41,376 nucleotides of DNA, taken from the NCBI GenBank assembly GCA_938045275.1, contig CALIMV010000061.1:1-41376 (forward strand), written 5' to 3'. Both the position numbers and the translations under genes were made by a program. Position 1 is the stretch's first letter. Each line of letters begins with the position of its first letter. The notes under the pieces are model-generated. The model was given only the letters and a program-made list of their open reading frames with translations, did no database searches and had not been told where the DNA came from. The DNA is from an uncultured Granulosicoccaceae bacterium (GTDB lineage: Bacteria; Pseudomonadota; Gammaproteobacteria; Granulosicoccales; Granulosicoccaceae). Below are positions 10,501-19,959 of this stretch, piece by piece.

Positions 10501-12849
10501 ATGTCCAGTTCTGAATTATCCAATACAAGTCTGCCTTTGCTTGATGAACCCTCACCTGGACGTTTGACCATCCAGTACTCGCCGACTGAACATACTGAGA
10601 TCACAGAAAATCCGCCACGCTTTACATGGTTACCAACGATTGAAGATGGTGCAAACTATGTTGTTCGCATTTCAAACAACACCCAATACAATAAAGCAGA
10701 CACCAAACTGTTTACTGGCATCAAATTAAATTTTTTTACGCCAGATTTCGCGTTCGACGCCGGCGAATATGTCTGGTCATATGCTGTTTGGTCGCCTGAA
10801 GATAAAGCGCGAGTGAGTAGCTGGAGTTCTGATCGCCACTTCACACTTGAACCGGATTTACCGACTACACCATTGCCTAATAGGAACGAGCGGTTTGCGA
10901 ACACAAACAGCACGCACCCACGACTGTGGATGAACAAAGATCAAATTTCATCGTTTAAAGACAATCTAGTTAAAGACCCAACCCATTGCACCTGGGATAA
11001 TTTTTACAGCAAGTCTTCTCTGCCCTGGATGGATAGGGAGATCATGAAGGAGCCTGCCGGTTATCCAGATCACAAACGTGTAGCGTCTGTATGGCGACAA
11101 ACCTATATTGATTGCCAGGAACTAATCTATGCCATACGACACCTGGCTGTAGGTGGAACTATAACCGACGATGCGCAAATGCTGTTACGCGCTAAAGAGT
11201 GGTTGCTCGAGGCCGCATCGTGGAATCCTTCAGGTACGACTTCGCGCGCCTATACCGATGAGTGGGCATTTCGCGTTAATGGTGCGTTGGCATGGGGATA
11301 CGACTGGCTGTACGAAGAATTATCAGTCGATGAACGTGATCGCGTGCGCACAGCGCTACTGATCCGCACACGTGAAACAGCAGACCATATTATCAAGAAC
11401 GCTAATATTCAGCTTTTTCCATTTGATAGTCATGCGGTTAGAGCCGTGTCAGCGGTATTGATTCCAGCAGCCATTGCTCTACTGAACGATGAGGAAGAAG
11501 CTGAGGACTGGTTACACTACGCCATTGAATTTCTGGCTACCGTGTATTCACCTTGGGGCGATGCGCAAGGTGGTTGGGCGGAAGGTCCGCATTACTGGAT
11601 GACAGGCATGGCTTATTTGATTGATGCGCTGAACCTTTTAAAAGGCTTCACAGGTATCGACCTGTATCAAAGGCCCTTTTTTCAACACACCGGAGATTTC
11701 CCGCTCTTTACCAAAGCGCCAGACACTCGACGTGCCACTTTTGGCGACGACAGTACCATGGGTGATTTGCCATCGTTGAAGATTGGATATAACTTACGTC
11801 AGTTTGCTGGTGTTACCGGCAACGGTGCTTATCAGTGGTATTACGATGAAATCAAACGCAATGATTCCGGTACTGAAATGGCGTTTTACAATTACGGTTG
11901 GTGGGACCTTAACTTCGACGAGCTGGCTTACCGGACCGATTTTCCAATTGTTGATGCAAAACCACCGGAACAGCATGACTCAATGCGTTGGTTTAAGGGT
12001 ATCGGTTGGGTCGCTATACAAACGAATATGACAATGCCTGATGAACACATCCAGTTCGTCATGAAATCATCAAGATTCGGGTCGGTCAGTCACAGTCACG
12101 GTGATCAGAATGCATTTTGTCTTGCCGGTTTTGGTGAAGACCTGGCGATTCAGTCAGGGCACTATGTTGCGTTTAACAGCACAATGCATCAGAACTGGCG
12201 ACGCCAGACTCGCTCAAAAAACGCCATACTTATTGATGGCAAAGGTCAGTATGCGGCTAAAGACAAGTCGCTTGCGATGCGTTCATCCGGGCAAATAGTT
12301 ACTGCCGAACAGCGTGAAGATCATATTTATGTGCAAGGTGATGCTACCGCGGCTTATCAATCTCTCACTCCAGAAGTAACCCAGGTGCTTCGCGATGTGT
12401 ATTTCGTGAACAACACCTATTTCGTTATTGTCGATGCGATTGATGCAAAAGAGCCTGTTTCAATTGATTGGCTACTGCACACCAACGAACCGATGACGCT
12501 AGGTGACACTACTTTTCGATACACCGGGCAAAAAGCCGGCTTTTATGGACAAATACTGTGGTCTGAGGCGGGTGCCGCAGAATTGTCTCAATTGACAGAT
12601 TTCCCGGATGTTGACCCGATCGATTATGAAGGCTTGCCGGTCAGCACCTATTTGACTGCGCGTTTTCCAAAAGCAGTACGTCATCGCATTGCAACACTAA
12701 TTGTACCCTATTCGCTTAAAGCACCTCGTAGGATATTCAGCTTTCTCGATGACCAGGGATATGATTGTGATCTTTATTTCTCCGATGCCGATGATCGAAG
12801 TTTCAAAGTAGTAGTGCCAAAAACGTTCGATGTTGGCGCTAGTCTATAA
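10501..12849 (+). CDS. Heparinase II/III-family polysaccharide lyase with N-terminal DUF4962-like region; probable PL15-type exo-oligoalginate lyase
   Basis: ~782 aa; N-terminal Ig-like region (PRFTWLPTIEDGANYVVRIS), alpha-toroid (NGALAWGYDWLYEELSVDERDRVR), C-terminal heparinase II/III region (FGSVSHSHGDQNAFCLAGFGEDLAIQSGHY). Sits directly after the AlgQ-like gene. Confidence 0.82.
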   Translation: MSSSELSNTSLPLLDEPSPGRLTIQYSPTEHTEITENPPRFTWLPTIEDGANYVVRISNNTQYNKADTKLFTGIKLNFFTPDFAFDAGEYVWSYAVWSPEDKARVSSWSSDRHFTLEPDLPTTPLPNRNERFANTNSTHPRLWMNKDQISSFKDNLVKDPTHCTWDNFYSKSSLPWMDREIMKEPAGYPDHKRVASVWRQTYIDCQELIYAIRHLAVGGTITDDAQMLLRAKEWLLEAASWNPSGTTSRAYTDEWAFRVNGALAWGYDWLYEELSVDERDRVRTALLIRTRETADHIIKNANIQLFPFDSHAVRAVSAVLIPAAIALLNDEEEAEDWLHYAIEFLATVYSPWGDAQGGWAEGPHYWMTGMAYLIDALNLLKGFTGIDLYQRPFFQHTGDFPLFTKAPDTRRATFGDDSTMGDLPSLKIGYNLRQFAGVTGNGAYQWYYDEIKRNDSGTEMAFYNYGWWDLNFDELAYRTDFPIVDAKPPEQHDSMRWFKGIGWVAIQTNMTMPDEHIQFVMKSSRFGSVSHSHGDQNAFCLAGFGEDLAIQSGHYVAFNSTMHQNWRRQTRSKNAILIDGKGQYAAKDKSLAMRSSGQIVTAEQREDHIYVQGDATAAYQSLTPEVTQVLRDVYFVNNTYFVIVDAIDAKEPVSIDWLLHTNEPMTLGDTTFRYTGQKAGFYGQILWSEAGAAELSQLTDFPDVDPIDYEGLPVSTYLTARFPKAVRHRIATLIVPYSLKAPRRIFSFLDDQGYDCDLYFSDADDRSFKVVVPKTFDVGASL

Positions 12850-12888
12850 AAATCTTTTTTACTCTTTTTTATACTAAGGAAAAATGTT

Positions 12889-13632
12889 ATGAGTTTGAAT
12901 GGTATGACCGCAATTGTTACGGGTGCAGGTCGAGATATCGGTCGTGCCTGTGCACTACGGCTGGCTGCTGAAGGAGCAAAAGTTGCGCTTAGCTATCACG
13001 CAAGTAGTGATGGTGCAACAAGCGCAGTTAATGAAATCACTAAAAATGGTGGGCATGCAATCGCTGTAAAAGCGGACCTTAACAAACCTGAAGATGTCGA
13101 GTCACTTGTTTCAAAAACGGTTGAAACATTCGGTGGAGTCGACATTCTTGTTAATAATACTGGTGGGTTAATTGCTCGAAAAACCATTTCCGAGATGTCG
13201 TTGGAGCACTGGAATGAGGTTATGTCGTTGAACACAACCAGTACCTTTTTAATGATAAAAGCCTGTTTACCGCATATGAAAAAAGGCTCAATTATTAATT
13301 TGGCCTCGCAAGCTGGTCGCGATGGCGGCGGGCCAGGCTCAGTAGCCTATGCCGCTTCCAAAGGCGCAGTAATGACCATGACACGCGGATTAGCTAAGGA
13401 GCTGGGTCCCGGTATTCGCGTTAATGCTATATGCCCTGGTATGATTGATACAGATTTTCATAATGTATTTACCAAGCCTGAAGTACGAACACATGTGGCA
13501 AACGCATCGCCAATCAAACGGGAAGGCGTGCCCGAAGATATCGCCAATTTGGTCTATTTTCTCGCCAGCGCTCAGTCTGCATTTGTGACCGGTGCAAACT
13601 ATGATATTAATGGCGGAATGGTGTTTAGTTAA
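12889..13632 (+). CDS. SDR family oxidoreductase (possible DEH/uronate reductase)
   Basis: 247 aa; [22 protein letters not shown] active site, C-terminal [11 protein letters not shown]; last gene of the operon. Confidence 0.9.
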   Translation: MSLNGMTAIVTGAGRDIGRACALRLAAEGAKVALSYHASSDGATSAVNEITKNGGHAIAVKADLNKPEDVESLVSKTVETFGGVDILVNNTGGLIARKTISEMSLEHWNEVMSLNTTSTFLMIKACLPHMKKGSIINLASQAGRDGGGPGSVAYAASKGAVMTMTRGLAKELGPGIRVNAICPGMIDTDFHNVFTKPEVRTHVANASPIKREGVPEDIANLVYFLASAQSAFVTGANYDINGGMVFS

Positions 13633-13646
13633 TTACTCAAATGAAG

Positions 13647-13682
13647 ACAGTCTGGCTTGAATATTTGGCCAGACTGTTTATT
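13647..13682 (+). terminator. Rho-independent-like terminator of the alginate operon
   Basis: ACAGTCTGGC (13647-13656) / GCCAGACTGT (13668-13677), perfect 10-bp stem, followed by TTATTAG, directly after the SDR stop. Confidence 0.75.
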
Positions 13683-13860
13683 AGTACATATCAATATGAA
13701 TGTTAGCCAAGCACACTATTCTAGTGATTTTTATTGAGCCGTACTTTTTGGTATCGCTCTCCATACAAGTAGATATTTGATTTAAGCATGTTGGTGCCGT
13801 TTGCAATATAGATTGAAGAAGTGGTACCGACTCAAATCTATGTTGGCCTTCTGAACGCAT

Positions 13861-14697
13861 TCACTTTAACGACTCTGCACTCACACCGTTTTCCTTGAGA
13901 AGGATACTCACCGCGTCTGCAAAGGCTGGTACCTCCTTGTAAGCACTTGTCCCGGTATCTAACTTCGGCAAACTTATATTTTTACGTTTTGCAGATTCTA
14001 ATTCCGCATCCCAACGACCGTTTTTATCGGTAACTGCAAAAAACCTAAGGCCAGCGGCTTGACCAGCAGCACCGTCTGTGCGCTGATCCCCTACCATTGC
14101 CAAAACTGGAACCTCATGTGCCGCAGCCAATTGTTTGGCAAATAACGGCATACCGCCAGCTGGTTTGCGAGCATCATAACTATCGGGTGCCTTACATTCC
14201 AGACTCTCTGAGAATGGACAAATAAAAATCGCATCTAGATGGCCTCCAGCATTTGATATTTGTTGCGCGACCCTGACATTGGTGGCGATTGTGACGTCGA
14301 ATGTCATCATCCCACTTTGAAAACCGCCCTGATTTGTCGCAATAGCCAAACCTATGCCAGCTTTGTTCAGTTTTTCACATGCATCTAGAGCTGAGGGAAT
14401 CATTACATCAGCTGCGCTTTGTGCATCGGTTTCGTTCAGGAAAGTGGAATTCTTAACCACACCATCGCGATCTGACAATAAAAGTGCGCATCGATTGTCA
14501 AGAAAATCAGTTAGCCTTAAAGCCGTATCAGGAATGAACTGCGCCATCAAAATAGTGAAAACTGGTTTGTGGTTTATGTAACTTACATAAAGTACCATGT
14601 CATCAGATTGACGAAGTTTTTTGATTGTTAGCTGACTATCAAATTCGATTTGCTCCGGAGCTGGGCTCGGAAGCTGACGGGAGTTCAATGGCTTCAT
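13861..14697 (-). CDS. HAD-IIIA family hydrolase (GmhB/HisB-N-like phosphatase) with N-terminal extension
   Basis: 278 aa; LLLSDRDGVV (DxD motif), AIATNQGGFQSGMM, DARKPAGGM, MVGDQRTDGAAGQAAG. Confidence 0.82.
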   Translation of the reverse strand: MKPLNSRQLPSPAPEQIEFDSQLTIKKLRQSDDMVLYVSYINHKPVFTILMAQFIPDTALRLTDFLDNRCALLLSDRDGVVKNSTFLNETDAQSAADVMIPSALDACEKLNKAGIGLAIATNQGGFQSGMMTFDVTIATNVRVAQQISNAGGHLDAIFICPFSESLECKAPDSYDARKPAGGMPLFAKQLAAAHEVPVLAMVGDQRTDGAAGQAAGLRFFAVTDKNGRWDAELESAKRKNISLPKLDTGTSAYKEVPAFADAVSILLKENGVSAESLK

Positions 14698-14896
14698 ACG
14701 ATGACACCCACTTCATTTGCTTAAACTAATAAAATTATGCACTAAGTCAATAAACTCAGGTTGAACTGTATAGATAGCATTTTTTTGACGTTGCTTTTAT
14801 AACTGTAGTGGTAATTGACAGCTTATAAATTAACCTATAAAACAGAGCCTGAAGAATGACTGGACCATAGCTTCTTCATCCAAAACCGGAGGTGTC

Positions 14897-15451
14897 GTGG
14901 TATCCCCTATCATTGGTGGTGACATTTGCAAGCAACGACTTGCGAGCCGACTTATACTCGCCGATCCACGTGAGCTCACTCATGCAGAGATAAAAGGCCT
15001 GTGGCGTATCTTCGTTGCAATAGGGTCTGTCTGGGAAAACGCAACTGATGATTCTGCTGGACTGAAAAGTTCATGGCTTGAGTTCATTAAGGAAAAAACA
15101 ATACGAAGGCCAAGTTTTATAGGCGAATACGTGAACGCACTTGAAGTAGTGGACGAGCTAGAACACATCTACGGCGATGAAGCATTTTCAAAACTATTTC
15201 TAGACAATGGTATTTCGCTTGACAAGTATGGCGCACCGGCTCAGCTCGACACCCGTCTGGCGCATGCAAAATATTTTGTTATTGATGAATTTATTCGAGT
15301 GCAAATTGTCGCGGGCGGGTTTAAGAACTTTATTTCACCAAACCGTCCTGTTATCCAGCCGCAATACGTTGTTAACTATAACGGATTCATAGCCGGGTCT
15401 CGTTATAACCGTATAAAACCGGTTCGTCCGTACAAGGAAACTGATCTGTGA
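14897..15451 (+). CDS. Small protein resembling a GMC dehydrogenase accessory subunit (gluconate 2-dehydrogenase subunit 3-like); weak family call
   Basis: 184 aa; GTG start with SD GGAGG (14888-14892); immediately upstream of and overlapping the GMC oxidoreductase gene. Confidence 0.65.
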   Translation: MVSPIIGGDICKQRLASRLILADPRELTHAEIKGLWRIFVAIGSVWENATDDSAGLKSSWLEFIKEKTIRRPSFIGEYVNALEVVDELEHIYGDEAFSKLFLDNGISLDKYGAPAQLDTRLAHAKYFVIDEFIRVQIVAGGFKNFISPNRPVIQPQYVVNYNGFIAGSRYNRIKPVRPYKETDL

Positions 15452-17052
15452 ATGCGAGCACCAAAGAATACGCCTATATCATTATTGGCTCTGGTGTCGC
15501 CGGTTCGACAGTTGCCAGCAAATTGCTTGAAGCTGATCCACAAACCTCCATTCTGATGCTCGAAGCAGGTCCAAAAGTGGCGATGAAAGATCGACGCTAT
15601 TGGTGGGACTACGTGGTAAACCGAGCCAGCGGTTATAAACCCTATAATCATTGCGAAGATCGTGATGCAGACAACCCATCGGTTGGAAAAACTGACTGGC
15701 ACTCGAACGGTTCGCGCACCATGATGTACGGCGGATCAGCCGTTCACTGGGGTGGTTGGTGCATGCGCTTTAAACCAGAAGACTTTGAGTTAAAACACAA
15801 AACCGGGCGCGGAGGTGACTGGCCATATGGTTATGACACTTTAGAACCCTACTACTGCCGCGCCGACGAATACTTGTCTGTCTGCGGTGATGAGACCGTT
15901 CAGGGTCCGGATGGCCGATGGGCTGATGATCCATGGCGTAGTAAACCCTACCCGCTGCCGCCATACCCATGGACCGAATCCGATGGTGAAATGGTTGAGT
16001 CGTTTAAAAGACTCAGCATAAAACCCGGGCATATGCCGCTTGCACGTTATCGAAAATGCATGGCCACAGGTTCCTGTAAATATTGTCCATTCGGTGCACG
16101 CTTCTCAGGAGCACAAACCCTCGACGATTTGCTTAGCGAGCCAGCTTATATAAACCTGGAATTTATCGGAATGGCAGCAGCTACCCGACTAGTGGCCTTG
16201 TCCAAACGCAGTATCGGGGGGGTTGAATATATCGACCCTGATACCGGATCGCCAGTCGTCGCCATGGGGGATCGTGTCATCGTGTGTAGCGGGGCCTACG
16301 AAGCGCCCAAACTCTTGATGGGTTCAGTTAGCTCTCATTGGAAGCACGGGATTGGTAATGATAATGATCTGGTGGGCCGTTATGCGATATCCCATCCGTT
16401 CCTCTCAGTAACTGGAACAAAAAAAGAGAATAAAGAACGTTGGATTCAGGAATATGACTTTCCAAGTTTGATGTCACGCTCATACGACACCGAAAAGCAA
16501 CAAGCTAATGGAAAAATATTTCTAATGAAATATGCTGGATCACCGAACGTGGACATTGCAGATCAAATGATTCGTGGTAATAGTAGGCAGGCAATCGATA
16601 AGAAAATCAGTGGCTCGCGTACCATTCAACTATCAGCTTTCATGGAAGAAATGGGACAATACGAAAATCGATTCACGATTGGCGAGGGAACAAACCGTTT
16701 CGGTTTGCCCCGTACCCGAATCAACTTTAGTCACCCTGAAGATTTTAATTCCCGTGCAGGAGTTAATCTGGATTTGATGCAAGAAGTTATCAACGATATG
16801 GGATACGATGTCGACCCAATTAAGGGGCGAAAAATTGGAGATCAAGATGGACACCACACATCATCTACATGCCGAATGGGTAAAGACCCAACGGAAGGCG
16901 TGGTAGATGCAGATTTAAAAGTGTTCGGCACAGAAAACCTGTATGTGTGCTCGAACGCCGTGCATCCCACGTGTGCGGCTGTCAATCCAACACTCACACT
17001 GGTGGCCGTTTCGTTGAAATTGACCGATCACCTGCTATCGCAGCAACTGTGA
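15448..17052 (+). CDS. GMC family FAD-dependent oxidoreductase
   Basis: 534 aa; N-terminal IIIGSGVAGSTVASKLLEADPQTSILMLEAGP, GGSAVHWGGW, C-terminal GHHTSSTCRMG...NLYVCSNAVHPTCAAVNPTLT. GTG start overlaps the previous stop (GTGA). Confidence 0.92.
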   Translation: MNASTKEYAYIIIGSGVAGSTVASKLLEADPQTSILMLEAGPKVAMKDRRYWWDYVVNRASGYKPYNHCEDRDADNPSVGKTDWHSNGSRTMMYGGSAVHWGGWCMRFKPEDFELKHKTGRGGDWPYGYDTLEPYYCRADEYLSVCGDETVQGPDGRWADDPWRSKPYPLPPYPWTESDGEMVESFKRLSIKPGHMPLARYRKCMATGSCKYCPFGARFSGAQTLDDLLSEPAYINLEFIGMAAATRLVALSKRSIGGVEYIDPDTGSPVVAMGDRVIVCSGAYEAPKLLMGSVSSHWKHGIGNDNDLVGRYAISHPFLSVTGTKKENKERWIQEYDFPSLMSRSYDTEKQQANGKIFLMKYAGSPNVDIADQMIRGNSRQAIDKKISGSRTIQLSAFMEEMGQYENRFTIGEGTNRFGLPRTRINFSHPEDFNSRAGVNLDLMQEVINDMGYDVDPIKGRKIGDQDGHHTSSTCRMGKDPTEGVVDADLKVFGTENLYVCSNAVHPTCAAVNPTLTLVAVSLKLTDHLLSQQL

Positions 17053-18110
17053 GCGTGAATAAAAAATCACTGTTAGAACTAGTCGCTGGAAAGCATCATA
17101 TTGAGCGTATTGATAGTTTAGTCAGCCAGCCCCAAGAGTATCGCGATATTGAGTGGCTAGAGCTGGCGTTGCAATCCGCAGTATCAGTAGAGTTTTCAAC
17201 CATACCGCCCTATTTATTCGCGCTTTGGTCAATCAAAGACGAAACAGACGAAGTGGCAGAATCCATACGTAATGTTGTCCACGAAGAAATGTTGCATATG
17301 TCGCTTGCCTGTAACATGCTCACGGCCCTGGGTTGCATTCCGCAGATTAGCAACCCCAACATGGTGCCACGCTACCCAGGCCCTATTCCGGGTCATGTTC
17401 ATCCAGAACTAACGGTTGTGCTTTCGGGTTTATCCAACAAAGCCCTTGATCTCTTCATTGCAATTGAGGCCCCTTCAGATGAGGAGCCTGCGCTGTGCTC
17501 AGAATCACAGCGCGGATTTAAAAGTATAGGAGAATTTTACGACGCAATCCTTGACACATTTAAAAAACTCAATCCTAAACTTGCTACAGATAGACAAATC
17601 ACTGGACCACTGGCCTGCATGGTAATGGAAGATCTTAACTCAGTCGAATCTGCAATTAATATTATAAAAGATCAAGGAGAAGGCTCCGAGGTCTCTCCAA
17701 TCGTTGAACACACCCACGAACTTGCACATTACTATCGTTTTCTCGAAGTCCGAAAAGGTAGAAGGTTCAGCGGCGTTGACGAGAATAATCAAGCCATGTT
17801 TGATGGGCCTATATTGGCACGACCAGATTCTTGGCCTGCGGTTGTCGTACCATCAGGGGGATACCAGCAGCAAGATGTTCCAGCCGATGTATGGCAGCTA
17901 ATAAACAGTGCAGACCAGCTATTTACACAAATGCTGGACCGCCTTCAGGTCGTCTGGGAAAACGGTGATCAAGGCGCTCTAGTTCACGCCATAGACACCA
18001 TGTTTGAATTGTCCACTTGTGCACGCTCCTTGATGAGCATGGAGATTATTGGCGAACAAGGTAACTATGGCCCGTGCTTTCGCTACCTAGGGGAATCGCG
18101 AAACTTTTAA
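17049..18110 (+). CDS. Ferritin-like domain protein, VioB/RebD iminophenylpyruvate dimer synthase-like
   Basis: ~353 aa from GTG 17049; QSAVSVEFSTIPPYLFALWSI...VVHEEMLHMSLACNMLTALG...NPNMVPRYPGPIPGHVHPELTV. The start at 16947 in the ORF track overlaps the GMC gene heavily; GTG 17049 gives the same GTGA overlap as the preceding junction. Confidence 0.82.
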   Translation: MSVNKKSLLELVAGKHHIERIDSLVSQPQEYRDIEWLELALQSAVSVEFSTIPPYLFALWSIKDETDEVAESIRNVVHEEMLHMSLACNMLTALGCIPQISNPNMVPRYPGPIPGHVHPELTVVLSGLSNKALDLFIAIEAPSDEEPALCSESQRGFKSIGEFYDAILDTFKKLNPKLATDRQITGPLACMVMEDLNSVESAINIIKDQGEGSEVSPIVEHTHELAHYYRFLEVRKGRRFSGVDENNQAMFDGPILARPDSWPAVVVPSGGYQQQDVPADVWQLINSADQLFTQMLDRLQVVWENGDQGALVHAIDTMFELSTCARSLMSMEIIGEQGNYGPCFRYLGESRNF

Positions 18111-18168
18111 TTCGCTGCTTTGCCAAAGAGTCATTTTTACGAATCGAAAACACAATTGGGAAATTGAT

Positions 18169-18651
18169 ATGACCAAGAAATCCAATTCCGGTGTTTACCA
18201 ACATTGGCATGTTGTACGCTGTGTCGAACTGGGTGCGCCTGCGGCTTCTGTTTGGGATGTCATTGGAGGTTTCTACACCATCCATGAATGGCATCCAGAT
18301 ATTACAAAAACCGAAATCCGGGATAATCAGACACAAACAAATCAACTTCGTAGAGTTCTCACATTTCCAGGCCAACCCACCACTACAGAAGAACTTGTGT
18401 CGCTTGATAACAGTGATTTTCATTATAAATACAAGTGGCATGAAGGTCCGTGGGGCGAGGAGGTGAAAAACTACAAAGCCTCTATTCGATTGCTTTCCGG
18501 GGACTTGGACAAGACTTGTATATTTCAGTGGCAAAGTACGTTCGACTATCCAAGTGATGCCATCAGCGATTTTTACTGGCATGGTTTCGAAGCCTTACAA
18601 AAACGCTTTCCAATCGAAACGATTAGCCGAAGCCATCCAGCGATAAGTTGA
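18169..18651 (+). CDS. SRPBCC (START/Bet v1-like, polyketide cyclase/dehydrase) family protein
   Basis: 160 aa; VVRCVELGAPAASVWDVIGGFYTIHEWHPDITKTEI...; typical N-terminal SRPBCC pattern. Confidence 0.78.
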   Translation: MTKKSNSGVYQHWHVVRCVELGAPAASVWDVIGGFYTIHEWHPDITKTEIRDNQTQTNQLRRVLTFPGQPTTTEELVSLDNSDFHYKYKWHEGPWGEEVKNYKASIRLLSGDLDKTCIFQWQSTFDYPSDAISDFYWHGFEALQKRFPIETISRSHPAIS

Positions 18652-18682
18652 TACGACACTAAATAACTGAGAACCTACAATT

Positions 18683-19111
18683 ATGGGAAGTTTTTACGAA
18701 ATCAATGACACGTTGCTTATAAATGAATCACAGGGATTTCCATCTGATATTCTCAACATCGAATGCCATCAGAAAAACCCGGTTACGCTAAAAGATGTGG
18801 AAGATAAGGTATTCCACTTTAAAGACAAACCTACCGCTAGAGCCTTTCAACTCGACCCTATCAGAGTCTTTTTTTTTGAACGTACAAAAAATGACAAATG
18901 GCTGGCCTGGGGAAAAGTTTTCATACAGTCGCTGACTATCGAGCACAAACCACGCGAAAACTCGCACGGTGAAAGTGCGATATCCTTTATACCCGGCGAC
19001 TGGGTAACATCAGGTACTTATAAAATCGTTGAAATTTATGATCCTGAATATCAAAAAATCTACACTTCACATGAGGCGCCCAAGGCTTGGAACTATTTTG
19101 CGGACAATTAA
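18683..19111 (+). CDS. Conserved-looking hypothetical protein (MGSFYEINDTL...)
   Basis: 142 aa, co-directional, 31 bp after the SRPBCC stop; protein-like composition; family not recognised. Confidence 0.7.
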   Translation: MGSFYEINDTLLINESQGFPSDILNIECHQKNPVTLKDVEDKVFHFKDKPTARAFQLDPIRVFFFERTKNDKWLAWGKVFIQSLTIEHKPRENSHGESAISFIPGDWVTSGTYKIVEIYDPEYQKIYTSHEAPKAWNYFADN

Positions 19112-19189
19112 GTACCTGGTCAATATTCGCAATGCAATTCGAAAGCCTTAACTGTCAGGATCATTATCGATTGTCACTGGATTCAAACC

Positions 19190-19597
19190 ATGATCACGTT
19201 AATTTCAAAATGGAAGCTGCGAAACGGCATGCAACCTCAACTCGCTCAGGCCTTAAATGAAGCCGTAACTAACGTGCTGGCGCAAGAACCCGGCACACTC
19301 GTTTACTCTGTACATCTTAGTGCAACGCCTCCGCAATCAGTTGAACGAAAACAGCCGCATCCACCACCTGCTGAAATTGCTCTCGAACAACAATCTGAAT
19401 TGGTTTTTTTCGAAGTCTATGCAGACGCCGATGCCTTCGCAACACATATCAATGGACCTATTTTCACTAGGTTCCGCGATGAAAACATCCAGTATTTTTA
19501 TGAAAATCCAACCAGACCAGGTAGGCCAAACACCGACACAGTCTTTCTCGACCGTCAGGCTGCTTTTTTTCGCTGTAGTACGCACAAGGGAGATTAA
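19190..19597 (+). CDS. Antibiotic biosynthesis monooxygenase (ABM)/putative quinol monooxygenase
   Basis: 135 aa; ISKWKLRNGMQPQLAQALNEAVTNVLAQEPGTLVYSVHL...ELVFFEVYADADAFATHINGPIFTRF. Confidence 0.82.
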   Translation: MITLISKWKLRNGMQPQLAQALNEAVTNVLAQEPGTLVYSVHLSATPPQSVERKQPHPPPAEIALEQQSELVFFEVYADADAFATHINGPIFTRFRDENIQYFYENPTRPGRPNTDTVFLDRQAAFFRCSTHKGD

Positions 19598-19959
19598 TAG
19601 TTCTCGGCGATGAGCCCTAGACTTTGTCAGGAATTTGTCTGACTTCAAATCCTGGCTAAATAAAATGATTAAGTTGAGAGGTGATAATCAAGACAGTTGT
19701 TCGTTCAAGCCTAATCGTCGTTTCGTAGCGACGGAACATAACATGGAACGTTCAGGAACAAACGCCTCTGTGAGCGTAAATGGAGTAACAAATATGCGTA
19801 TTACCCATTACACCATAAACGGGAGATAGAGTCTGTGATGCTAACGCTATTACAACGCTTAATCATTGAGCTTGGAACCAACTTCACCTTAAAGCTAAGT
19901 CAGACAAGGGATCCAGCGGTTTTTGTCCGTTTACGAGGGGTAAACTCTAGGACACCTTT

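Noticed and set aside
14815-14841. Possible sigma70 promoter TTGACA-15 nt-TATAAA upstream of the GMC operon
   Set aside because: Spacer of 15 nt is shorter than optimal and the region is AT-rich, so chance matches are likely; not reported as a feature.
16947-17048. N-terminal extension MLERRASHVCGCQSNTHTGGRFVEIDRSPAIAAT of the ferritin-like ORF
   Set aside because: Lies entirely inside the GMC gene in another frame, composition is not protein-like, and GTG at 17049 gives a natural GTGA overlap.
14897-19597. Interpretation as a violacein or rebeccamycin cluster
   Set aside because: Only the ferritin-like protein resembles VioB/RebD; no tryptophan oxidase, P450, VioC/D monooxygenase or VioE is present in the operon.
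19635-19829. 64-aa ORF after the ABM gene
   Set aside because: Low-complexity, non-protein-like translation and no convincing SD; treated as intergenic.
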